NCBI GenBank assembly: GCA_009746045.1
Contig: RPFO01000412.1
Span: 284,992 to 348,991 of the forward strand
DNA length: 64,000 bases
Source of the DNA: Mesostigma viride
Lineage: Eukaryota > Streptophyta > Mesostigmatophyceae > Mesostigmatales > Mesostigmataceae
Reading direction: 5' to 3'
The translations under genes were made by a program, and so were the position numbers. Below, in pieces: positions 21,242 to 31,228 of the stretch (positions are counted from its first letter, which is position 1; every line of letters begins with the position of its first letter). Below the pieces are notes generated by a model that was given only the letters and a program-made list of their open reading frames with translations, was not told the origin of the DNA and ran no database searches.

Positions 21242-21813
21242 TGTTACGCCGCAAGCCTCGGCCGCCACCTCTACCTCTACCTCTTCTGATGCTACCTAGA
21301 CTAGTAAGGCCGCCTCTAGTTAAACCCCTAGCGAAAGACGAACGAGACGATCCAGATCTCAATGCATTGACACATGTACTACTGTAATATGCCATAGGCC
21401 ATTTAACCAAACCCGTTTACTCCAGGAATAGAGGAAGGAAACACAACTACACTGCCGTGACCCAAGCCTATATGTGTTAATTCATTTAACACACGCCGAG
21501 TGACCACACAAGGAGTGGAACGTGCATAAATGGTCACCAACGGTCCAACAGGCTCGGGCCGACCTGGCCCTCGCCTGCCGAAACACAGAAACACAGGCAG
21601 GTGCACAGATGCACGCCGGTCCACTACATTCTACCAAAGGATAAGGACCACTAATAAAGTACGCGGCGCGGCGCCCAAAGGCACCCAATATACCACAGTA
21701 CTGTTACGAGGACAATCATGTCCCAGCTAGAACTACACGTAAACCTAAGAACAACCGAGGCCAAGGACCTAATTTACGTCCGTAACTACAACGAATTGTT
21801 ACGCGACGTAACA
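21242..21813 (-). repeat. Gypsy 3' LTR, copy 2
   Basis: On the plus strand it reads TGTTACGCCGCAAG to GCGACGTAACA, the inverse of the copy 1 LTR at 12754-13324, with scattered base differences. The polypurine tract CCTCCCCCCCCCAC lies directly after it at 21814. Confidence 0.9.
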
Positions 21814-22188
21814 CCTCCCCCCCCCACAAAAGGTAGGGAGCCCTCTCCCTACGCAGAGAGAAGGAAACAAAAGGGGTAGGAAAAACCTAATGCACCCAGC
21901 ACACACCAACACAATCGATAGACCATCCCAGATACAAAGCACCAATAGTTCACACGGTCTCCACCACCACGCCGGGTGGTGTAGGGTTAGCCAGCACCAA
22001 GCCTGGTGGTAGGTTCCCCTAACTGCCTGGAACGGAGTCCTGGCCGGGGGGGACGGCACTGGGCAGGACACACAGAGTAAACACATCAGCGCTAAGGACC
22101 AAGAACAGCCAACCAACTGGCCAGAATATGAGGGCGACTCTATATACCGGAGGGACAACACCCTCAGGTCGGGCCTAAGGCCCTCTAT

Positions 22189-24990
22189 CTAGTGGCCATC
22201 CGTCTGATAAGTGCCACGAGAGGCCAGCAGGACCTCCAGGTAGGCCTGGTAGTGGGCCACATCCTCGACATTGTCATGCCTATCTACAGTGAGGAAAACA
22301 TCGGCCCACACGCCGTCAGGAAAGAGGCCCAGAAAGGCCCAGTAATACCTATGCTGCGTAAGAACGACCTGGCCACGGGCCCAGTCCAGAAAGCCACAGG
22401 CAAAGAGGCGAAGGAAAGGCTCTACCGCGATCAAACAGAGGGCCCGCAGGAGGAGGCGATGGTACCGGATCCGAGGGCGCAAACCCGTCGGGAAGAACAG
22501 GTCCACCAGGGGCTCCACGTTGGACGGCCACAACCGGATGTGCCGAACCTCTCGGGAGCGCCACCGACGAGCACACTGTCGCGACCCGAATGTCTCTAGG
22601 TAGTCGCTGGCCCGAGGAGGAGGGTGACCGCGGGAGTCTAGACCCTGGCCCGGGATAGGCGCCGGGCGACGGGCATCCCACTCAAGGATGGGCTGGAGGA
22701 CCGTGTTGTACGTAGCACCCGGTACCGCAGGAAACTCTACCGTAAGGGCATCCGAAGCCATAATGCCCAGAGGCGGAGGGTAAGCCCACTGGAACCCACC
22801 GTAGGTGTCCAAGTCGTTGTGGCGCCTAGCCCAGCGATACAGAACGCGCCGAACCAGGATCTCACCCTGGAACACAGGATCAGCTAAAATAACCATGTCG
22901 AAAGGAGGCCGATCAGTCTCAATGGGTAGGCCACGATCCCGAGGCGCCCGACACACCTGGGAGAACCCGTAGGACATGGGAGAGATGGCAAGCTCAGCAG
23001 AGGCGCGCGGCAGGTCACACTGTCGGCAGGCGAGTGCGGACATACCATACCCAGGAATGGGCGTGTCGCGCGACTCCGGCGTCGCATGCACCACAGAAGG
23101 GGCCCTGTCCCGATCACCCTGGGACAACTCCCGGAGGGAATCGGCAGCGCGGGTGGCACGAGGATCCTGACTGGTGGACCGAACAACCGCCGCCAAAGAC
23201 CGCGAGGCCGAAGGGGCAGGGGCCGAAGCAGGGGCCGACGCAGGGGCGGGAGCCGACACCGACGCAGGTGACACTGGTACAACAGGAGGTCGCGCCGGAC
23301 CCGAAGCCAGAGAGGGCCGTGACGGACCCGCCATGCACCGCAGCTGGCGCGCCGGTCTCCGTTGCCGGCGCACCCTCAGGCCACATATTGAAAATAGGGC
23401 TCGTAGGGACAGGCAGTCCGGCATAAGATTGGTTGCCATCCAAACTCCAGTCGGGCACCGGAATCCTCTGCGGGGGACCACCCTCCCAAAGCCTGGGATG
23501 ATCGCCCGTGTCGCTGAAGAAACCCCGCACTGGCTGCGATGGCGCAGCGGGTGGCCCAGAGGAGGCGACGGCGGGCACAGCCGAAGGGACGGAAGACTCG
23601 CGCCGCGGCGCAGAAACGTCGGTCGCAGGCACAGCGGCAACTGGAGGTGTCGGAGCCGCAGCAGCCGAAGGGGTACCTAGGGGGCGCAGGCGAAACCACC
23701 GGTGCCGAAACAACCGAAGGGGTAGGGGGCGCGGACACCACAGACACCCCACCTGGCGTGGCCGGAGTCTGCGCTTGGGCCGCCATGAAGGCCCCGAACG
23801 CCGTGGTCAGGGACTGGATCTGAGCCTGCATAGCCGAAACCGTCGCCGAAAGAGGATCAGGCAAACCCAAAGGGGTAGGCTCCACTGCAACACGCCGGGT
23901 CGACCGTGGGGACGACGGGACGGGAGAGGGAGGAGCAGACGCTGAGGAGGAGGGCGCAGCGCTCGAGGCTGAATATTCTGGAGTATAATGTACCTCGGCT
24001 GGGGCGCCCGTAGGGGCAGGACCACCAACTGCTAATCCCGCCGACTGATCAGCTATCTCCATGAATTCTACGGCCCGTAAAAGGTCGCAGGGGTTCTCAT
24101 CTACCTCTGCATCACCCTCAGCCGGAAGCCAGGGGAACACCTCCCGTAGGCAGGTGCGGCCCACAGGGGTAGAAAGGTAGGAGAACACTCGGGAGCACTG
24201 GAGAACCGCAGCTATCTGTCCTAAGGCCGGACAGCGGGAACCACACCCTAACAAACAGTGCCCGGTATCGTCGAACCCGTGCAAAACAAGCTGGTGCGGC
24301 TCATCAGGGGAAGGGCCGTACCACGTGACCCCAAAGAGGGCGGCCCTGACTAAACCCGCATGTTGGGCCTGGAGGGCCGGCTGCACAACGCCACCCCACT
24401 ACAATACGGTTCGTAGGAGACGCGAAATGAGTGAGAATGTTACCCGAGCGGTAACGAGGATTCGCACCGTTGATTTTAACATATGTTTCTTTTTTTGCGC
24501 CATTTGGCGAGCATCGACTGGAGCCTGAACCTAGCGGGGGGAATCGTGCGGGGGAATCTTTCAGGGGAATCTTGCGGGGAAAAATTCCGAACGTGAATTT
24601 AGCGAAGTCCTACTACATTTTGATTGGGTACACGGTACTACAGTTTCGTCACTGAAAATTTTCTGTAGTTGCGTTGGTGTTTCGTACGTTCCGCTGAAAT
24701 TTTCGTGTTCAGTGCCCAGATCACAATTTGATCCGGGAGCAAAATGATTGGCTGTACGGTACGAACCAAAAACGAAATTTTAGTATCTAAGTTCCGCAGC
24801 GCTTGCTGAATTTGCCCCGGAAGCCCGGGGGCACTTTCCCCGCTGAAAAAGGTGTCCGCGGAAGCGTATTGTAGTGCGGGTAACTGGACCGCGACACCCA
24901 GCGGCCCGGCAGGGCCTCAAAATACAGCTCAGGGTCCGGTGGGGGCGGGGACGGCAGCGAGCTCTCAGCCGGAGGGGTAGGCTCTGACAT
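22189..24990 (-). pseudogene. Gypsy ORF3, copy 2 (frameshifts plus MITE)
   Basis: The equivalent of 10065-12376. The ATG is at 24990 (MSEPTPPAES). A 480-bp MITE interrupts it after WVSR. The N-terminal region then reads intact through the place where copy 1 lost a base (HGFDDTGHCLLGCGSRCPAL). In the Pro/Ala linker two frame changes occur, near 23680 and 23335. The C-terminal domain is again open to the stop at 22189 and almost identical to copy 1. The linker is far more divergent between copies than the C-terminal domain, which fits a structured domain joined to a loose spacer. Confidence 0.8.
24397..24876. mobile_element. MITE with CACTA termini, 480 bp
   Basis: CACTACAATACG at the left and CGTATTGTAGTG at the right are perfect inverted 12-mers. 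It splits ORF3 of gypsy copy 2; copy 1 (10170-10190) shows the sequence without it. The subterminal GGACACCTTTTTCAGCGGGG, read inward from the right end, links it to the elements at 15082 and 26200. No transposase frame. The target duplication is unclear: the flanks CCACCC and CGGGTAAC leave one base more than copy 1. Confidence 0.8.
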
Positions 24991-25066
24991 GACGGCTGCG
25001 GAGGGGAGGGGACAACCAACCACCCGTCGACAGCAGACATAACATAAGAGAGGAGAAGGTCTACAC

Positions 25067-25166
25067 CTAGAGCTTATGCAGGGTTTTATACTCCTGCAGC
25101 AGGCGACTACACCCATCTAGCTCACTCTCCGTATACCAGACCTTATCTACCTCACTACGAGCATAC
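25067..25166 (-). pseudogene. pol: C-terminal end of gypsy copy 2 pol (chromodomain end)
   Basis: This reads RSEVDKVWYTESELDGCSRLLQEYKT on the minus strand, the last part of the chromodomain, identical in layout to copy 1 (9890-9988). It is cut from the rest of pol by the giant element, which enters between KWMY and ARSEVD. Confidence 0.9.
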
Positions 25167-25614
25167 GGGTGGTCCCACGCGGAATGGGGTAGATTTTTGC
25201 AAGAAAAAAACGCTAATTTCAATCGTCCGAAAACCGGACATTGCGCCGAAATTCTTGCCGAAAATTTGGCAGCCGAGCGAATTTTTCGCCGGACGGACTT
25301 TGCGCCGAAATTTTTTGTCTGCCGTGCTTCGAACTCAACCGACTCCTGCTGTTGCGTGCACTTTGTCCGATGCCTGCAGGCCACGCACGAATTTTGCGAC
25401 CGAAATATGACGACTAGACAAGTTTATCGACGACCTACATCGATCTATTGCCACTTTTGAAGTCCTTGGCTTGCTAGCAGCTTTTGATTATCAATGCCGG
25501 GAACAAAATTGCCGAAATTTTTTATTGAATCAGTACATATATGTGCACATGTCCGTAATTTTATCATTCGCAATTTTGACATTGTCGGAGTATTTGACAA
25601 CTTAGGCATTGCGC
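25167..25614. repeat. Left TIR and subterminal region of the giant element
   Basis: The TIR proper runs to about 25232. It is followed by repeated phrases such as TGCGCCGAAATT (about 25247, 25309) and CCGAAAATTT, the sort of subterminal motif that transposases bind. There is no gene. Confidence 0.75.
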
Positions 25615-26217
25615 CTAGAAAAAGGTGCCCCATCCGTCGATGTCAAAATCGCCGAAGGAGTACACTCCCTGGTACTGGTCTCCCCTGTAGTTGGGAGGCT
25701 CGCCTGTATACATTTTGGTGTTCCACTTGGCCCCGCCGTTCTCCGCAGCAGCCAGGAACTCCTGCTGGGCCTCGGCCCTCAGGCGCATCATTGATACATT
25801 GGGAGAGCCCGGAATTTCCGTGCTCTCCACCACCACTCTCGCCTGATTGTCAGGCACGCATTGGTAAGCAGGGTTCAAATCTGAATCGGGTGGCACCAGA
25901 TCGATCATGCCATTGCCGAACGCAATGACACCTGCACCCCACTGTGCAGAAGGTCCGAGCAACTCTACATCAATTCTGATGTTTGCAGCGTGCTCATTTT
26001 TGTCGACCATCACATAGGTATGCTGAGAACCGAAAATATTGCTCTGCTCCATTTGTGACAGTGTTAAATTTCGGCAAGGTTGGCTGCTTGCAATCGACAG
26101 GAAATTGGTGACCCCGACAGCCAGACGCGCAAGGGTTATAACTGCAGGTAGAACCCAAAATTTGTCGATAAGGAGTAATGGAAGGGCACGACCACCAGTC
26201 ACTAGTATTCGCTTCAC
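25615..26217 (-). CDS. Unknown ORF near the left end of the giant element
   Basis: An open frame of about 200 codons ends at 25615 with FDIDGWGTFF. Residues about 55-200 have even composition (HAANIRIDVELLGPSAQWGA, then VVVESTEIPGSPNVSMMRLR) and look like a real protein. The upstream 50 residues are less convincing. Another frame over 25994-26254 is Cys-rich (TSDWWSCPSITPYRQ and later cysteines), so a splice or frame change near 26050 is possible. A small MITE at 26200-26326 overlaps the presumed start and may have cut it. I recognise no family. Position suggests cargo of the transposon or a captured fragment. Confidence 0.4.
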   Translation of the reverse strand: MKRILVTGGRALPLLLIDKFWVLPAVITLARLAVGVTNFLSIASSQPCRNLTLSQMEQSNIFGSQHTYVMVDKNEHAANIRIDVELLGPSAQWGAGVIAFGNGMIDLVPPDSDLNPAYQCVPDNQARVVVESTEIPGSPNVSMMRLRAEAQQEFLAAAENGGAKWNTKMYTGEPPNYRGDQYQGVYSFGDFDIDGWGTFF

Positions 26218-26326
26218 CGGACACCTTTTTCAGCTTCCGGATAAAATTCAGCAAGAGCAGCGGCGATTAGATACTAAATATTGCGTTATTGGTTCGTACC
26301 GTACCCAGACAAAAATTGTACTAGTG
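26200..26326. mobile_element. Short MITE of the CACTA-ended family, 127 bp
   Basis: The ends are CACTAGTA and TACTAGTG. From the left it reads TTCGCTTCACCGGACACCTTTTTCAGC, matching the subterminal part of the elements at 15082 and 24397. It is a strongly deleted copy inside the giant element. Confidence 0.6.
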
Positions 26327-26370
26327 ACGCAATTGTACTAGGCGGAATGACAACTGCGCCCGGCAAATAA

Positions 26371-26591
26371 GTATTTATTGCTCAAACCCACAAAAACTTG
26401 TTCCGGAGCTGTTCGAAGCGAAGAGCAATGGAAGGGATCGGACCCGAGCCAGATTTGAGTGCGGAACATGATGGCTGGCCTACCTCACTCCGAACATTAA
26501 TGTGGACCCGGGTTCGAATCCTGTCAGTGCTATTCGCTTCGAACAGTTCCGGAACGATTTTTTTTGTGGGGGTGGAGCAATAAATTCTCGA
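26371..26591. repeat. Foldback element with long inverted arms
   Basis: The left arm (TTTATTGCTC, then CCACAAAAA, TTGTTCCGGAGCTGTTCGAA) is matched by an inverted right arm (TTCGAACAGTTCCGGAACGA, then TTTTTTGTGGG and GAGCAATAAA), each about 50 bp. The loop contains GGGTTCGAATCC at 26511, which resembles a tRNA B box. It may be a MITE or a tRNA-derived foldback. I see no target duplication. Confidence 0.6.
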
Positions 26592-26872
26592 CATGCAGAA
26601 ACAAATGTCGAATAGATTGTGCAAAAAAATATCGAAATCCTTATCATTATTTAAATATACAGCATAAAATTATGTTGCAGTAAAAAATAACTGTTAATTG
26701 AAGGCCGCAAAAAATTATCAACTACCCTTAAACTTGACCACAGAAAGATCTCGAAAAATATATACAATATATGCGGCCACCTTTTTACACCCTACTGAAG
26801 CCCCACTCTAAAGATATAATACGAGCCGAAACTAGGGCGTCGTCTACCCGCAGCGAGACCCCAATTTCTTGT

Positions 26873-29800
26873 TTAAGTCGGTGCCGGCCCCTCCGGGGCT
26901 TCATCCTTGATCACCAGCGTAGTAAGCCACTTGTCGAGCTCCTTGCTCATCCTGATGTCGGCACACATTCCGTCGCTGCGCACGCGTGCTTCTAGCCGGA
27001 GAGCCGGAGCGACGCAGAGATAGCAATTCACAAGCTCGGGCTGGCGTGACGGTGGCCAATCCTCAACGTTGAGCGTGAAATGCAGGGGGTCATGCTTATC
27101 CCGCTTCCAAATCCGAACGGGAAGAATGCCGTTCCCGGCGAGGAACAGCTCCTTCTCCCGTCCGTTCCGGCCCTCGACCCACCTCTCGAAGTTCTCGTCT
27201 AACACGATCGGCCCGGCTTCGCTTACAACCTCAGCCAACCAGAACGGGTGGATGGGATCGTGATCCGTGTCCTTGTCCGATGGAACTGCCACATAGTCGT
27301 GGAGTCTCATCTGCCGGCCCATCGCCTCCCGCTTGTCCTTCAGCTGCTCCCCCCGCGTCACCATGCGAACCGGAGGGTTGGGCTGGCTCGGTGGCAGCAA
27401 ACGGACAGTTTTCATCGAGCTTCCTGCATCATTGAACTCGATGATAAACGACCACTCGCTTAGACATCCCTCAAACCGCCCAGCCAAACAGGGCGGACAG
27501 TAGCAGGAATAGCGCCTAATCATCAAAAGGCCAGGGTCGGACTTGTCCAGTCGCCACCAATGCGCCTTCTTGATGCCAGGCACCTCCTCAACCTCCGCGC
27601 GTCGGCCGGACTCGACGTCCTGTCATCAAATAGTTAGGACAAAAAGAATACCGTTCAAATTAGCAAAATTGACCAAAAACCAATAAAACAGGGTATAGCT
27701 GCAGAGAGACCCCTTAAAAAAAAAATTAACGACAAGACATCAAGTGATCAAAATTCGACACAGGGTATAGCTGCAGAGAGACCCCATTCGAATCATAATA
27801 ACAACGTACGACAAGATATAAGTGATCAAAATTCGACACAGGGTATAGCTGCAGAGAGACCCCATTCGAATCATAATAACAACGTACGACAAGATATCAA
27901 GTGATCGAAATTCGACACAGGGTATAGCTGCAGAGAGACCCCTTCATACCGATAGAACAAGCGAAATTTCATACCTAAAAGAAAAGCAACCCATTGACAG
28001 TATATAGGGTCTCTCTGCAGAGATACCTTTATTGGGTTTGAATTTTTATAGAACAGCGGCAGTTGACGTCTTAAAACCTGAAATAACACAAAATTCCGTA
28101 CCGGGGGTAAAAGGAAGAAGTGGCGAGTGACGTTCTCGGCCCGCGCGCGGGCCGACTCCCTGCTCGATGTCTTGCCGCCCTGCCAGTTCTGGTTCAAGTA
28201 GGCGACTAGCTGGTGGGTCTCAAGTATGTGCTGGTTTTCGGGAATCCTCTGCATTTCCCTCAAGACGCACTTGCACTTCGCTCCTTGACCATCCACCTCC
28301 CCCTTCCCATGCTGCTCCCCCATGTAGTGGAACTCAAAGGCCTGCAGGTCGGGATCCCCCATGAGCAGACCGTTAATCTGGTTAATCACGTACCTGGACT
28401 TAAACTGCACCGCGCAGTTGTCCGAGCACATGTACAGGTTTCGCACCTCTACCCCTACTTCTACCCGCAGGGTTTCCAGAATCTTGCGAAGAGCGTATAC
28501 GAGTGCGCGCTCGCCCCGCTTGATACTGGAATCCCCCAGGAAAAAGAAGACGCGCTTTTCCAGCTCGCCGTTGAGCCGATAACGCACGATCATGGGCATC
28601 AGGATGTGGCTGCGCTTGTGGAAGTACTGCGACTGCAGTTGGACGTAGCTGCTGTTCTCGTAGTTCTCGGCCCAGTCGCCGTGCACGAGCACGTCCCCCT
28701 CTCTCAGATTCTTCTCCCGATCCTTGATTGTATCCGCCTGCGACCAGGCCGTAAAGCAGTGCACGGTGAACTTGTCCCACCTCTTAAGAATCTCGTCCCG
28801 CAGCTCAGCTGGGGTGGACCTCATTTGGACTTGCTCGGGCCGCTTCACCTTCTTCGCCGCCCTGCCATCGGTCTCGCCCTGTTTCGCAAAGGTCCGCAGA
28901 CAGTTTCGATTTGCAATAAAATCGCATTTCGATCAGATAACTGCAACTCACAAAGGGTCTCGCTGCAGCTATAGGTCACAAAAAAAAAAGTCAACAACAT
29001 TTAACGGAGAAATAAAATCGAAACCAACTCACATTCACCCGTCGGGTCACAGTCTGCTCCACCATCTCGAACTTGAACCAATTCAGAATCTCCGTGGAAT
29101 TCTTGTCCCGATCACACTGCACCCAGTTATTATGGATGCCGCATGATTCCTCAGGACAGAACCCCTCCACACACGCCATCTTCAGTATGCGGTGAACCCT
29201 CTCCGTCCTCGGCACCCCATCTTCGTCCTCCACCAGCCTCTCAGAAATGTCGAGGTCTTCCAGGTCCCGTCCCCGCCATTCATCTTCCCCCTCCCCCTCT
29301 TCCTTCCATCCCCCGCCCATTCCGCCCCCTTCACGCAGCCCGTTATCCCTGCCGTCAGTCTCGGCGGACACCGGGCAGTGAAAGTGCTTGATCCAGTCCG
29401 TCGAGTGAATGGCTTTCCACATTCCGCAAGTACCGTCCGGCTCTGTACTTGGAGCATCCCGCACACTCCGCGCCACACTTGCAGTTCTTGCCGTGGTTCG
29501 CATTGCAGTGCTTGGTCCACGCCCCCATGGCCGACTGCATGGTGACGTGCTTCTCACACGCGCACAGGTTCCTCTCCTTCCACTTGCCCTTGATGCAATC
29601 GGGCGCGTATTTGCAGAAGGTCGTGTAGCCCACGTGAATGCCCACGTCCTTATCATACTGGTTACTCCTTTTGTTCCAGTACGCATGCTTTTCGAGAAAG
29701 TGATTGTACATGTCCTCCTTGGAGGTCATGTAATAGCGCGCTCCCTCAACGGCGACGAGCACCCCGCGATTGCCATGACCCTCCCTGCTGTAAGTGCGCT

Positions 29801-30599
29801 TGACATCCTTCATCTGGGAGGAGGCGCGCGACTCATCATCGTGCATCCACGCGTCCACTATCGCGTCAATCACGAATTGCGGCAAAGGGCGCCCCTTGCG
29901 AGCCTGCGCGTGTCTGAGGTAGTCCAACTTCTGCTGCCTTCGTATCGCGCGAATTCCGCGAATCTTCTTGGCGTCCATCCCCGTCAGGTTCTCCAACTCC
30001 GCGGCCGAAAACTCCTTCTCCAAGTCGTCACCACAGTAAAGCGTGGACATCAGCACCATCCTGACGTCTCTGTCTGCGTCGCTTTTGGTCAGACCATCAA
30101 AAAAGCCGTTAATCCGAGCCACCCAGAACCTGTTCAGTTCTGCCATCCGCTCCTGATTGTAAAGCTTTTTCGCCTCCTCATGATACTTCCCGTGACCTAG
30201 TTCAGCGGCCCTAGAGTTAAAGCCAGCAATCATCTGGTCGAAAGCCGGCCCCCGCCCCTCGGGTTTTGTCATCGCCTGAGCCGCTTCAAACGCCTGGTCA
30301 GCGAAATATTCCCCAATAACCCTCTTTGATTTCGAGTATTCTCCCGGCCGCTTGACTTCCTTGGCTTCAGGCTGCGCTGGATTCTGGTTCTCATCTCCGA
30401 AAACCCTTTTTGCGCCAGTTGACTGCTTCGTCCCGGTGTTCAACTTAATTGCACTGAATCCTGGACGACCGGACGCAAGGGCGAAAACTCCCACCCGTTC
30501 GCGTGCTGCATGCCATGACGACCGGCACAACGAAATCCATGCAAATCGAGTATCGTTGGGAAAAGCGACAATTACAGACAAAGTTCGAAAGTGTATCAT
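26873..30599 (-). CDS. Candidate DDE/RNase H-fold transposase, spliced gene
   Basis: Four coding parts are joined by GT-AG introns. 30599-29033 has MDAKKIRGIRAIRRQQKLDY, then HVGYTTFCKYAPDCIKGKW and a Cys/His cluster (CKCGAECAGC), with a frame change near 29440, then FCPEESCGIHNNW. 28878-28102 has VLVHGDWAENY, LYMCSDNCAVQFKSRYVINQ and YMGEQHGKGEVDGQGAKCKC. 27619-26873 has AHWWRLDKSDPGLLMIRRYSC and a C-x2-C pair. From memory, the set DFAENY / SDG..QYK / HGKG..DG, with a C-rich tail, recurs in uncharacterised transposon-like proteins of invertebrates; its acidic residues would suit a DDD/E catalytic core. As the only enzyme-like gene native to the element it is the best candidate for moving it. 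The true start is uncertain; 30599 is only the open-frame limit. Confidence 0.65.
27620..28101 (-). repeat. Intron with five palindrome repeats
   Basis: A GT-AG intron between the catalytic and C-terminal parts of the transposase gene. A unit of about 75 bp (AAAATTCGACACAGGGTATAG, then CTGCAGAGAGACCCC and AATAACAACGTACGACAAGA) is repeated in tandem from 27750 to 27941, with further palindrome copies at 27691 and 28007. Almost the whole intron is made of this repeat. Confidence 0.75.
28879..29032 (-). other. Intron of the transposase gene
   Basis: The donor GTGAGTTGG follows the coding end TVTRRVN. The acceptor AAACAG comes before GETDGRAAKKVKRPEQVQ. It holds one palindrome copy (28955-28977). 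The exact donor could instead be GTGAATGTG a few bases upstream. Confidence 0.6.
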
Positions 30600-30613
30600 T
30601 TTTTACCACGATT

Positions 30614-30873
30614 GGGGTCTAGCTGCAGCTAGACCCTTAGAGGGGCTTTTTCCGTTAGACGAAAAGATTACCTGATGTGGTGAACTTAGCATACCCCGAC
30701 CAAGATTGGGGTCTCGCTGCAGCTAGACCCTTCATTGCGGCGTGCGATTGTTAAATCACAGACTTCTGATTCATTAATTTAATAGCAACCATAAAGAGGG
30801 TCTAGCTGCAGCGAGACCCTTGAATTTAAGCTATTGCTTGTGGTTATAAATGGTCTAGCTGCAGAGAGACCCC
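30614..30873. promoter_or_regulatory. Palindrome cluster upstream of the transposase gene
   Basis: Four copies of the 22-bp palindrome lie at 30614-30636, 30708-30730, 30798-30819 and 30851-30873, directly upstream of the minus-strand gene. The first is perfect (GGGTCTAGCTG and its inverse). A similar cluster precedes the plus-strand gene at 47353. Likely a regulatory or transposase-binding region; this is inference from position. Confidence 0.55.
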
Positions 30874-31228
30874 AATAAGGACGAAAAGATTTCAGGTTTT
30901 CCTCACCTTCGCGGCTCATTCTCTTATTAGTTCTCCCAGAACACTCAGATACCTGCATGGCGAGAATAACAAAAATAACACAGTAGCATTGATAAAATTG
31001 TTTATCAGAAAATATATATTCATTGAGAATGATAGATTACGGAGGTGAGATAGGCATGCAACATAAGGAAAAACCCGAGAACTGGGAGAATAACCCTGAA
31101 GAAATTAATAGTAATCTGACACAGACATCCAAGGATCACGCCAGCGGCACAAGGTACAACTAACTATACATCACAAAACTACACGCAGCAACAGCGCTGC
31201 CGGCCCACCATGCAGGCCTGGAAGGAAT
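30874..31228. other. Non-coding stretch including the LINE 3' end
   Basis: No gene. The 3' untranslated region of the minus-strand LINE lies in the right part; the border with giant-element DNA could not be set, because I found neither a tail nor a target duplication. 30990-31130 is AT-rich. Confidence 0.4.

Noticed and set aside
27690-27942. Regularly spaced repeats as a CRISPR array
   Set aside because: The repeats are palindromic copies in a tandem intron repeat, the spacers are also repeated, there are no cas genes, and the setting is eukaryotic. The minisatellite fails on the same grounds.
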